The notes under the pieces are model-generated. The model did not search any database, was not told the origin of the DNA, and saw only the letters and a list, made by a program, of their open reading frames with translations. From assembly GCA_022702545.1 (NCBI GenBank), contig JAHRBC010000002.1, positions 5,952,001 to 6,016,000 of the forward strand: a DNA stretch of 64,000 nucleotides, read 5' to 3'. Source of the DNA: Phycomyces nitens. Lineage: Eukaryota; Mucoromycota; Mucoromycetes; Mucorales; Phycomycetaceae. The translations under genes were made by a program, and so were the position numbers. Shown here in pieces: positions 8,775 through 19,133 of the stretch (positions are counted from its first letter, which is position 1; each line of letters begins with the position of its first letter).

Positions 8775-10655
8775 CTAAGGACGATTAAATGCCTTGATAT
8801 CAATATCCTGGTAGACATCCAATTGTTTTATAGCAACACCTTTGGGAATCACCAATGAGACTCCAGACGCATCAGGAAGCGTAGGGTACACACGAGTAGT
8901 GAGAGCAAACCGGTCATTGGCATATACCTCGACTACAGTATTGTCAACAAACACTCTTAGCTTGAGAGTTTCAATCTTGGCCTTTCCGTTGGAAGCAATC
9001 TTGAACAAAGCCAAGGGTCCAGTCTCGGTAGAATTTGCAAACTTTGGGTCCAGACTAGATTTCGATCGGTCAATGCTGATCGTGCCTTGGTTGGGATCAT
9101 ATACGATCAGAGTCTCTTCATGTTTGTTGGCAGATTCGAGGATAGACAAACCAAACGCTTTGGATTGTTCGTTAAACTCAAATTCAGCAACAATCTCGGC
9201 GTACTTTGTCGACACACCACGAACGGGTCGGTTAGGAATGATATTGCGATGATGTTTTAAAGACCAATGCTTTGCACCATCACGGAGAGCCTCGTATTCA
9301 CTCATGGGGCGAACAGCAAGTGTAGAGATTGTGGCGGTCTTGGAATCCTTGTTGGGTGTGGCAACCCAGCTGGCATTCTTGACGGAAACCAAAGGATCAT
9401 GGAGCGAGACATTTTCAATCTCAATGACCTCTAGCTCACGGTTCAGGCCAAACATACCGGCCCAGCCTTGGCCATTACCACCCAGGATATCTTCAGGGAC
9501 CCAGCTGGTAAGCAAAACACGATTGAGGTTCTTGGGGTCTTTCCAGGACACAGCAGCATAAAAGTTGCCCCAGTCGAGCATACCGGTCATCTCTCGGTTG
9601 AGACTAGGCGTCGGTCTCTGGACTTCCTTGCCATCAGGGTCGAGCAAGTCGAAAGTGCGACCAAGAGTCCAGACCGCAGAGTGTAGACCATGGGTCTGTC
9701 GGCCACCTTCGACGCCTAGAGTAACCAAAAACCATTCTTCTTTTGTAGAGGTGGTGGGCATTTCAACATAAGACGCAGTCTCAAAGTTGTATCCAAGGCG
9801 GCTACTATATTTGAGATTGCGAGTAAAGTTTCCGGATGCAGCAATAAGAGGGCCATGAAAGTTCCAAGTCTCCCAGTCGTTGGATTGGTATAGCCATAAA
9901 CGAGGACCGTCTTGTTGGATTCCAGAGGAAACGGTAGTGTATACTGAATCAGGACTGCTGATACCCAACATGTTATCGAGTTTCGAGGATCTGAAGAGGT
10001 AAGGGTCGCGGAATCCAGTGACATTGAGACCTTTGGGAGGAGCATCAATGACAGGTCTAACCTTGACCCACGAATCACCGTTATCTTCGGTATAGGCCAG
10101 AATCTGCTTCTCAGCGCCAATAGTATACGGGATCTGCCAGCTCAGAGGGACGTTGGACACACCGGTGTAGAGCATGGTTGTCTTGTTTTGATAGCCATTT
10201 TCAAGAATTGTACCATCAAAGGCACCCTCAATATCAAAAGGCTGGTCAGGATAAATAGCCAAAGGCTTGTCAACCCAGCGGACCATGTCTTTAGAGATTG
10301 CGTGACCCCAGGTCATATTTCCCCCTGTAGAATGTTTAAAAGGTATAAGATTATATAAAACAACGTTGTGATTATCAAACTTACATTCTTCACTATAAGG
10401 ATTATGCTGATAATAAACGTGATAGTATTCGCCGTCGTGCCAAGGTGCAGAGGGATCATTCATCCAGTTGACAGGACCTTGGAAATGGTATCTTGGACGG
10501 TTTGCAGTAAATGTGGCATTATTGGCACCGTATCCAGTCTCGACCTTTTCGAGAGATTCTTCAATTGAAGTAAATGGGATAGCGTTTGTCATGGACATCA
10601 TGACTGAACTGACAAGACCAAGAGGCAAAAAGAACTTGGTGTAGTCAATTTTCAT
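8775..10655 (-). CDS. Secreted glycoside hydrolase family 32 enzyme (invertase/beta-fructofuranosidase)
   Basis: Hydrolyses the fructosyl bond of sucrose or fructans outside the cell. Two exons: 10655-10385 and 10324-8775, joined across a 60-nt GTAAGT...CAG intron, giving 606 aa. The intron is a multiple of three and has no stop, but splicing restores the family motif EEWGNMTWGHAISKDMVRW. A signal peptide occupies ~1-25 (FFLPLGLVSSVMMSMTNA). GH32 motifs: WMNDPSAPWH (nucleophile Asp), FRDPYLF (transition-state Asp) and NFETAS (likely acid/base Glu), then a beta-sandwich C-terminal domain. Several N-x-S/T sites fit secretion. Sucrose versus fructan preference cannot be read from sequence. It borders the transposon-rich block. 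Confidence 0.93.
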   Translation of the reverse strand: MKIDYTKFFLPLGLVSSVMMSMTNAIPFTSIEESLEKVETGYGANNATFTANRPRYHFQGPVNWMNDPSAPWHDGEYYHVYYQHNPYSEECKFDNHNVVLYNLIPFKHSTGGNMTWGHAISKDMVRWVDKPLAIYPDQPFDIEGAFDGTILENGYQNKTTMLYTGVSNVPLSWQIPYTIGAEKQILAYTEDNGDSWVKVRPVIDAPPKGLNVTGFRDPYLFRSSKLDNMLGISSPDSVYTTVSSGIQQDGPRLWLYQSNDWETWNFHGPLIAASGNFTRNLKYSSRLGYNFETASYVEMPTTSTKEEWFLVTLGVEGGRQTHGLHSAVWTLGRTFDLLDPDGKEVQRPTPSLNREMTGMLDWGNFYAAVSWKDPKNLNRVLLTSWVPEDILGGNGQGWAGMFGLNRELEVIEIENVSLHDPLVSVKNASWVATPNKDSKTATISTLAVRPMSEYEALRDGAKHWSLKHHRNIIPNRPVRGVSTKYAEIVAEFEFNEQSKAFGLSILESANKHEETLIVYDPNQGTISIDRSKSSLDPKFANSTETGPLALFKIASNGKAKIETLKLRVFVDNTVVEVYANDRFALTTRVYPTLPDASGVSLVIPKGVAIKQLDVYQDIDIKAFNRP

Positions 10656-12369
10656 GGTCGATATAAATTAAAAAGAGTAGAGGGATTTAGGTATATTTGG
10701 TTTATATTATTTCAAGGGTAAGACTTTAATATAATGTATTTAAAGGGTAGAAGGAAAGGTTGGTGAGATGGTAGAAAGCTTACTAGGATAAATAAATCTC
10801 TTTTTCTTTTATACATTTTCTTGTCTTCTTTACTTTTTTTAAATTGTGTGTGTGTGTGCCAAAGCCAGATCATTTATTACACCCTATTATAGAAATTCCC
10901 TAAACAGCTTCCGTATATCTTTATATGCAGTCTGCAAGAGATTGTTCTGTCTTTTCCATGGTAGTTTAACGGAGATATTAGGAAATTATTGGCAATCTGC
11001 AAATAGTTTGTATTTTGTTGATCCGGATTTTGCTAGACCACTTGCAAGGCAAATATCTTTTTTTTTGTTATTAGCTGTCTAATTGTTTGGTATAATGAGA
11101 TGCATGAGAATAATATAGGATACCATTAGTTTGTTTGTATATTTTAATTAAACAATAATCCAGAACCGTGGTGCTTTGTGAGGGAATATTCGGTAAGTCC
11201 ATGTATTTTAATCATAATCTTCCGAATTTCCCACATTTTATCCCAGTTAATTCCTTTTCATCCATATTGAACTACTGGTGCCTTTGGTACCAGCTACTAT
11301 ATGTACGCAATTGGCTTTTATGGACCCAGTCCTCCGTCATGGAATTACGAGATATGAGATGCACGAATTTCATTTGGATTGTATGTGTTCTTTTGAATCG
11401 ACATGGAATTGCATTTTCTGTATTGTATTATTGGGAGCCAACTTGACATTAAAACTCATTTATAGTTTGCACAGTACAGGATTCTAACCTAAAATAAATA
11501 GAAACTGTAAAGATCTTTAGAGATCATTGTAATCTCTCAAATGGGACTTTTTAAGATGTTGCCTGGTTTTGATGTTGCCGCTCGCAAAAAAAAACTAGAT
11601 ACGAAAGAGCCTGGATGACATTTGTATTGTGCTGAGCGTATTGTATTTACTTATTTCAAACAATAAGAAACACACTGATAAACAAGGTCATGAAAAGATC
11701 CATCAGTTTAATATAAATTTAAAGGAAAAAACAAATCTTTGGTCGTGTAGCTAAACTATGGTAAAAAATAGCATAGGTATTGTCAAGTAGTATCTTGTTG
11801 ATAATGTTTCTCATAAACTTTCCGGTGGCGTCTTGTATCATATGTACCATGTATATAAAGTGAAATGAATACATTGTACTGTATTCAAATCAATACCAAT
11901 CTAATAGTATATATCTAGAAGAAAGAGATTAGAGGACAGTGTTTTCTTTTACAAAGAATCAGCTCGCATCCGATTAATATATTTGATCTGTAGAATCTGT
12001 GTTATTACTCCAACTGACTTTTATAGCATAGTGTAGTCTCTTTTAAAGTAATTCATCATACACTCTCTGATTAATTCTTGGAGGACAGGCAATATACTCA
12101 CGTTTTAAGAGTATGTTGCACTTGGCATAATGTTAATTGACACAAAGTAATTATAATATTTTAAAAAAAAGGAGTATTCCTCTATATTCTTAAATATGAT
12201 TAGCTTTGATATTCTTTACTCTTTGTATGGCAGCTATCATTTTAAAGTATATCATTTTGCTGTAAATTCTCAGACATATATGTACTAGACATATTCACGA
12301 TTATCTGGTATTTCTTGATGAATCTGGGAATATATAACAATAGAAATATACCTCTCTACTTAAAAATGG
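10656..12369. other. Gene-poor AT-rich DNA with a weak nuclease-like fragment
   Basis: After the invertase promoter no intact gene is seen. Around 11168-11240 the plus strand reads VLCEGIFGKSMYFN, resembling the better-supported nuclease relic at 12382, but it has no following zinc finger. The rest is AT-rich with frequent stops in all frames. Confidence 0.35.
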
Positions 12370-12381
12370 CCAATTGACAAA

Positions 12382-12860
12382 ATGCTCAAGTTAATTCAGA
12401 CTGTACACAGTTATAATAACCCTATTAATATATATCATAAATTATATAAATTGGTGCCCTGTCAGTTCAACCAATGCAAAGAAAAGCGCCCATCAGTGGT
12501 ATTATGTACTGGAATGTTTGGTAAGAATGATGCCCAGTTACAAGAAAATGACTGCGGTACCACTGGTGTTCTCTGACACACATACTAGTAGCAAAACGTT
12601 ACAAAATGCCAGAAATAAATAAATAAAAAAGGTTCCCATGTTTGCACAACATGCGGGAAAATCTGGTAAATAGGTGTCAATGCAACAAAAAAGAAACTTG
12701 CTGACAGCAGCAGGTTCTGTGCGGAAAATAAAAAAGCCATGTCAGCTGCCTTTAAGAGATCCATGGGAGCTTCAACATCAGCGGCTGAGCCATCTATCCA
12801 AGTAAGATACCAATTGATGTGCCAACCACGGTCTACAGTTATCTAGCCTTTAGGTCCTCT
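12382..12860 (+). pseudogene. Relic of a TnpB/Fanzor-like RuvC nuclease (C-terminal part)
   Basis: One plus-strand frame, broken by stops, carries landmarks in the order of the TnpB/Fanzor C-terminus. First comes VVLCTGMFGKNDAQLQ followed by GTTGVL, like the RuvC-II region of fungal Fanzors. Then KCQK, and after ~7 residues HVCTTCGKIW, like the two CxxC pairs of the zinc ribbon. Then W-x-x-G-VNATKK, matching the family's W-N-R-D-x-N-A with the RuvC-III Asp replaced by Gly and Asn by a stop. All pieces share one frame, which argues against chance. At least four stops lie between 12574 and 12670. No N-terminal half was found. Family assignment rests on motif memory. Confidence 0.55.
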
Positions 12861-14129
12861 ATAAATAAAATGCTTTCCAAAATTTACCTTTTCGTCTGAA
12901 TTTTAAAGTATGATTGTCTAAAAAAAATGTGTCATAATTCGATCAGAAAAACTTGGAAATAAATTCTTAAATGGTACCGAATATTTGTTACCTTTTTAAT
13001 TAACGAGCGCATGGTATAAATAGCTACTAAAATTAACACAAAGAAATGTTGGATACTCAGGAACCTCGTAAGTCAGAACGAGGACTAGTGTGGTGGAACG
13101 ATCATGATTCCAAACTAATTCCAAGCTCATTATATCGAATGGCAATAATTATTTTCATTACTCTTTATTCCCACATAACTAGAAAAATCCCACAAGTTTA
13201 AAATGGGAGATTTTATAGTGCTATATCCTGACCATATAATCTTTATTACCAAAAGTAGGGAAATATTATAAAATGTACCAAGCCGTTGCCTAGATATTTT
13301 TGGTTTGTATCCCACAGATCCATATGCTTTCTCTAATTAATTGTCAGACTAGGCGCGCGGGGTGCAGTTTTAAACTTGGGACGCAACTTGCATGCGAATG
13401 GTAAAAATGAATTGTATTACCATCATTCCTATTATAAAAGAAACCAATTGCATTTTATTTATTCTCTTGACATGTCTGATAGTTGGTACCACATCTAATA
13501 TTCGACTAAATTGACAGTTTCTAGATTCTTGTTATTTTGAACTGTCCTTTGTAAATCAAGAATCTCAACTGTTACCATTTTCACAAAAATTCCCCGCAAC
13601 TGGAAATATCTGGGCAAAAATGGTAGTATTGGTGAAACAAAGACAGAAGATGTGGTAGCTACTCGTCCTGGTTCAACATGGAATAAATATCTCTGGAGCT
13701 TATTTTAGAAAGACAGAATTTCATTTTAATTTACTTGAAATTTCTTTTCTCTCTCTCTTGACACCATTTGTCTCACAAAAAGCTTTCTTACAAGCAAGGT
13801 ATAAAAGAGAGAAGTATATAATATATTTTTATATATTATAGTATGAGAACAAAAGCGTGGCTGGGAAGCCCATAACCACATCTTTCGTCTTCACTTTGTC
13901 AACGCTCATTTTATTAAATTTTATTCAAAATCCGGCGGTGTTTGAACATTGTCCATCCTTTTTTTTATCAGTGGAGCTCCCATAAATAGATCACTCCCGG
14001 TTATTTCTGAGAAGATTAGCATGTCAATATAAGCAGAAGATGGAGAGACACGGGAAACATATTTTCTAATAAATTCAAAGAAAATACCAAGCATATGAAT
14101 GAGCGGGAGTAATGTAATTTAGTCAACGA
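12861..14129. other. Gene-poor AT-rich DNA, nothing recognised
   Basis: No frame here has coding character and no terminal repeats were recognised. Probably old transposon debris, judging only from its surroundings. Confidence 0.4.
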
Positions 14130-14425
14130 ATTGAAGAGTAATCGTTCAGCAACATTTGGAGATCTTGCATCCTTTGTGTCCGACACAATGGGTCATTCAA
14201 TCTCCAAGTCTACAATTCGGAAAACTATTTGTAGATTCACCATGAATTTTTGTTAATGTGTCTAAATGTTACAGCTCTAAAAATTAAATGGGAAAAATTC
14301 AATTAGCATGTGGTAATTACTCCAATGGAGCCAATCTGCTATGGGATCGTATCATCTGGAATGATGAGTCAAGATTCCTGTTTTTTCCTAAAGATAGAAG
14401 CACAATACACAAAATACGATGAGTA
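14130..14425 (+). pseudogene. Tc1/mariner transposase relic (N-terminal and first catalytic part)
   Basis: About 14150-14235 reads as a helix-turn-helix-like segment (DLASFVSDTMGHSISKSTI, then RKTICRF), typical of Tc1-type transposases. After a gap with stops, 14343-14380 reads WDRIIWNDESRF, the hallmark first-Asp motif of Tc1/IS630 transposases. The frame then decays. The rest of the protein is absent, although an isolated C-terminal piece of a similar transposase lies at 16927-17168 on the same strand. Confidence 0.6.
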
Positions 14426-15218
14426 TTCTCATTTATATAGTGATCGGTACACCCTTACTATTTACATAAATAATTGGTCACTTTTACCTATAAAATATTA
14501 ATTATTAGGGCTAAATTACGATGAAATAATTGACTTTTATGCTATTTTTACAGCAAGTTTAAATAAATCATAGTACATTGCCACTATTCATTAATATTTT
14601 ATCAGACAAGATATCCCATTTTTTAATAGCGATTTTAAATGTCCGATACCATGATTTTCGTGGAGTAAACCGACGCACCGGAAAGCGAGCCACGTGATTG
14701 CAGATTAATCAATTAAGATCTATTTTGATTGTCAATACTTCTTTGCTCTTTGCGCATCACAATATACATATTAGAATCAACTTTTGAACCATCGTTTTTT
14801 CTTGTTTCAGAGCAAATTTTGTTAAACGAATAAAGTCATCAAACTTGTCAAGTCGATTAAGAATACACTTTGAATCAGTAAAGACCCTAAACCAATATAT
14901 ATATATATATATTGTATAAATGTTGCTAACAAGAGTGTAGTACAGCCCGAACAAACTGGCAACAGTCGCTTCTAATCTACCCTTCACATTACCACAAAGT
15001 CAAACATATTGCTGCTCTACAAACCGTGTCAAATATAAATTACTGGTCATGAAAAATCCCTTTCTTGCTTTGGTTTCTGTATATCAAAGAAAGTAAATGA
15101 AGCACTCTTATATTATGCGTTGACTTGTACCTTACCCTATTCTTGACAATACATATAGTTCTTGACTTGGTTTACGTTGTGTCAATTTAACGGTATCATA
15201 CACAGCTGCGTAAAATTT
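14426..15218. other. Gene-poor AT-rich DNA
   Basis: No gene seen. Contains a short (TA)n run near 14895-14912. Confidence 0.4.
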
Positions 15219-15311
15219 GTCCTTTTTGCAGTAAGTCTTCTAGATTATACGCATACACTGGCCCCAGTGCCAGATTAGTTTATTAAGCGTAATTTGGCAC
15301 CGGAAATACTG
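15219..15311. repeat. Upstream homology and inverted-repeat hairpin of repeat copy A
   Basis: Recognisable similarity to the other copy begins around 15219 (CCTTTTTGCA...TTCTTCTAG; compare 19088-19112). The segment 15256-15311 is an imperfect inverted repeat: TACACTGGCCCCAGTGCCA at the left, and TTTGGCACCGGAAATACTGTA (split here as TTTGGCACCGG + AAATACTGTA) at the right. The same arm type recurs three times at 19134-19326. Confidence 0.5.
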
Positions 15312-15354
15312 TACGCTTACAGATAGCCTAATACTTCAGGATTTATTCAACAAA

Positions 15355-16702
15355 ATGCCTAGTAATCCTTCTCATTCCAAAGCACCATCTGACATTAACG
15401 TATCAGAGTTCTTTAAAAACACCTCTTTGGCAGAATGAAGCACTACGCAATAGAATTTGCGGTATTCGTCACGCGACTTGTTTGGGAAATTCAACTTCAT
15501 GAATTGCAAGTTCAATGATGACTTGGAAGTGATCAAAAAGCATCCTACAATTCCCGATGAAGTGTTAATATTAATACCTGACGCGAAAAAGTAAGCTCGT
15601 TTATGCTCCTACTAATAGATATTCTAACTATCACTCTTCAGCTTAAGCGCAAGCAAGACAAGACAGTTTCCATCGTGAACCATCACACTGAAATTTACGA
15701 CAATAGGGATGTTTTTACTGGTTCTTTAAAAAACGCATATATTCAGCATTCGTCAATCAATACTGAAACGTCACCTACCACTACTGAAGCGTCACCCACC
15801 GCTACTGAAGTGCCACCTATCACTAGTGAAGTGTCACCCACCGCTACTGAAGTGACATCTATAACTACTGAGATGCTGTCAGATTCATACGATATCGATG
15901 TGAATGCCTCAATCTTCTGTACATTATATGATTCGATGTTTAAATTGGTAGATACTTTGATAATTAAGATGCTTAAATGGCTAATTATTTTATAGTACAA
16001 GAACCAGGCCGTGGATTTAAACAGGCACAGACATTTGAATGGTCCGAGCCTGATTGCTAAATTATATAACCACTGTATAAATACAATGAAAGACTTCAAG
16101 ACACTCGATACAGAAGAAAGATCCTACTTACAGTACTGTCTGCATTTTATTACACACATGCTCTGTTAACCTTGATATTTTTAGTGTCTATCTTTCTGGA
16201 TGCATAAATCTAATTACAACAAGCCATCGAGCAACCGCAGCACAAGCTATTGGCAGCAAAACTCTCTCGCAAGTCATTAATCAACACCAACCTGAAAAAT
16301 ATCACAATTTCAAGAACGAGGAATGGTCAAACCTGAGACTTGAGTTACAGAATGTATACGCTGAAAAGAAGACGGACGGCCTACGTTTGTTCATCTTGGA
16401 AAAGAGGCAATCGATCTATCGTTCGCTGCCTCATGCATCAAGAATACAGTCATTGTCGTTGAAAGTATGTGATATTTTTGAGTATTTGTATGTAATCATA
16501 TCTAGTATTCAACTAAATAAGGCCATACGTGTGAACAAAGGTATCTTGAAGCGGCTCAACAACCATCTTCATCAAGATGACATGCCATCGTTTACAGTAC
16601 TGGGACTGGACATAATTGGAGATAATGCGTTCACATACTTCATAAGGACTTACAAAGACATTATAACCGCAATTAAGACATCTGAAGAGCAGTTGTTTGT
16701 CA
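15355..16702 (+). pseudogene. Degenerate copy A of the putative PD-(D/E)XK gene family
   Basis: Nearly identical along most of its length to the intact gene at 19353-21444, with matching exon/intron positions (ATG 15355, second exon from 15642). Four lesions are visible: TGG to TGA at 15436-15438 (codon 28); a net 7-nt loss before the first donor near 15595, which shifts the frame; an in-frame internal deletion of ~420 nt at about 16506, fusing YVII directly to SIQLNK and removing the RIDL...IEVKK segment plus its flanking intron; and loss of homology after about 16702 with a premature TAA. Exons 2-4 remain very similar to the intact copy, so the duplication is fairly recent or was homogenised. 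Confidence 0.8.
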
Positions 16703-16926
16703 GTAACTGATCTCAGCAGACAAGGCAAGAGACAGAAACAGGAGGTTCAAGGATAAGTTATTTAATAAAAGGCGTTGTTCGCTTGATCTTTCCATGATCA
16801 AGCTCTACTGGTATTTATATGTTTTCTAGCTAAGATAGAGGTATATTTAAATATAATGATTGCTGATTGTAGTTGGTGTGTGTACAAGATCCTGTGCGAA
16901 GTGGTGGAAATAAGGTCATGCAATCA

Positions 16927-17168
16927 AGGGCTTTGAGTACTGGCCTGCTCAAAGTCCTGGTTTAAATCCCGTTGAGCATGTCCGGTGGGCCCTCGAGGTA
17001 AAGATGAGTGAAGTAAGGGCCAGTATTCAAAATGTGGTCGATTTGAAGGTTGCAATGCAACGACAATGGAAGATACTGGGCAATGAACTTGTTTTATGTT
17101 TAGTGGGGAGTATGCAAAGTCAATGCCAGCCAGTGATTGACGCAAAAGGCAGCCATACTAGATACTAG
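16927..17168 (+). pseudogene. Tc1/mariner transposase relic (C-terminal part)
   Basis: An open 80-codon stretch ends at TAG 17166-17168. It begins YWPAQSPGLNPVEHV, the signature around the third catalytic residue of Tc1 transposases (WPAQSPDLNPIEH). It ends PVIDAKGSHTRY, very like the PTKY-type ending of the better-preserved element at 21605. Upstream catalytic regions are missing. It may be the other end of the 14130-14425 relic separated by insertion of repeat copy A; that is inference only. Confidence 0.7.
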
Positions 17169-17503
17169 TTTCTTATTTTTTTAAATAAATGAATACTTGA
17201 TATGTATAGCTTTTTATGTTTCAAGCTTGGATGCTCTAGCTATCATCACTGTTGAGAGGTTGTATGTTGAATAAATGTAAGCATTTCTTTTAAAAACTTA
17301 TTTCCAGGGAAGTCCAATCACTCTTTTATAAGTGTATAAAATATCTCTTTTTATTGGCTGAAATAAAATGATGACGAAACATTTTGTTCGTAATTTAAAA
17401 ACCTTCAATTTTCTTTCCTATTTTTAAACTAAATATTTTGTACACTTTTCATAATTAAACTTGAATCTTCACAATTCTACGAATTCTTTCCTGCTGGAAG
17501 ACT

Positions 17504-17939
17504 GGACTTGCCCGAGAGGAGACCCGTATGCTGCTTGTTGTGGGATACTAGTAAAACAAGCACTATACTGTCCAGCTCAGTTCTGTTAGACTAGCCAGCT
17601 ATTCCAAGCTGTGACACACTCCACCACCTTGCGGTGACAAAGAAATGGCCAAGCTATTTGGTTTCTTTGTTGCTTCCTGGTGCTGGTAGTCATCGAACTG
17701 ATATTGCTTCCTGTTCAGATGTGAATGGCCAGGACTTGCCCGAGAGGAGACCCGTGTGCTGCTTGTTGTGGGATACTTGTAAAACAAGCACTATACTGTC
17801 CAGCTCAGTTTTGTTAGACTAGCCAGCTATCCCAAGCTGCGACACACTCCACCACCTTGCGGTGGCAAAGAAATGGCCAAGTTTTTTTTTGGTTTCTTTG
17901 TTGCTTCCTGGTGCTGGTAGTCATCGAACTGATATTGCC
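17504..17939. repeat. Tandem duplication, two ~205-bp copies at 228-231-bp period
   Basis: The sequence starting GGACTTGCCCGAGAGGAGAC at 17504 recurs at 17732 and runs through CATCGAACTGATATTGC in both copies (ending about 17708 and 17939). Differences are a few substitutions and an extra T-run in the second copy. The shorter motif GAACTGTCATTGCCATTCATA recurs again about 17985-18006 in variant form. No convincing open frame. Possibly part of a short non-autonomous element. Confidence 0.8.
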
Positions 17940-18465
17940 ATTCATATGACTCGATATTTCTATTTCTTTGTAAGTTTAATGAACGAACTGTCATTGCCAT
18001 TCATACGCTTCATTAGTTAGCAACATTACTAATACTTTTTTTTAGTAAAATTCTTTGGAAAGAGATTTTTGGTATCAAGTTTAATACCTTTTAAAGACTT
18101 CCTGTGTCCTTTGTTCGCCACTCGCCAAACAGTACTGTATTGAACATCGACTGCTTAAAAATGGGATTATAAAGATCAAGTAAACTATCCTAACTTATTA
18201 CCAATCATGCCACCCGCCTCTAAAATTCGTACTATATATGGTTTTTCATAGTTTATCGCGAGACCAGTTGTCTACTTGCAACACTTGTGGTTTCAACAAT
18301 ACTTTTTATTGAAATAAACACTGTGTTGATGAAATTGATATGCTGAAGCATTTTTTAAAAGTGATTGTATACTCCTCTCCTTTATACCTTGTGTGTAAGC
18401 AAGCTTTTTGTGAGCCAACTGGTATCAAGAGAAAAAAAAAATTCCAGTAAATTTAAATGAAATTG

Positions 18466-18545
18466 TGTGCTCTTTGTAACACAACGGTTGTTGCCTCTAT
18501 GATACTTTCCGGATCGGCCATAAATTTGTTCGATCCGGAATGAAC
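18466..18545 (+). other. tRNA-like / pol III-promoter-like sequence with perfect hairpin (possible SINE relic)
   Basis: TAACACAACGGTTGTTGCC resembles a tRNA D-arm/A box, and GTTCGATCC about 40 nt further on resembles a B box. A perfect 10-bp inverted repeat (TTCCGGATCG / CGATCCGGAA, 18507-18516 and 18531-18540) surrounds a 14-nt loop. It does not fold into a proper tRNA cloverleaf, so it is not called a tRNA gene. Confidence 0.25.
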
Positions 18546-19133
18546 GGGTACTCGAGAATCGTGCACGACCCCACCACACACTGTTGTACTATCATCGAGG
18601 CAATGTCATTATTAACCCACCATCAGCCATTTGAATAAAATAGATTCTTTCCCACCAAATCAACATTCGTTGCAGAGAACATGTATCGCCCTGGTAATTT
18701 CGTATTGTTTGAGTCGTTAAAAGAACACATTTAATTACTATCAACTATCACCTTGCTGTGACTACCCACATCATGCCTTAGCCCCAACGTTACTCCTCCT
18801 CTCCAACTCCTTCCGATATGATATTGGCTCTCATAGCAGCGCTTTATTTCTTGTATTTTGTTTTGTTATATCCTACTCTTTACATATTTCCAAGAAGTGC
18901 TATTTATCATATGTTTTCTGTGGTAAATGGCAGGGAAATTTAGTCTAATGCATAATACAAACAAATAAATCACTGTGTGTTTAAAACAACATCATATACC
19001 ATGAGTGGGCAGCTACCACATCATCAGTCGTTGTCGAGTCATCAGCAACGTCACCATTGACAACTATGATATTTTTAATAGATTTCCTGATCCTTTTTGC
19101 ATCGATTCTTCTGGCTTATGCGCATACGCTTTT
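18546..19133. other. Gene-poor AT-rich DNA
   Basis: No gene or terminal repeats recognised. Homology with copy A's upstream sequence begins near 19088. Confidence 0.4.

Noticed and set aside
15743..16099. Minus-strand 118-codon frames over both nuclease-like copies (also 19748-20104)
   Set aside because: Antisense to exon 2; the plus-strand frame splices cleanly into a long protein, and the VGDTSVAVGD pattern is only the reverse of the TEV repeat.
17504..17580. tRNA-Asp-like string on the minus strand of the tandem repeat (GTATAGTG...AGTATCCC)
   Set aside because: Short A-box-like match only; anticodon and T arms do not pair and there is no proper acceptor stem.
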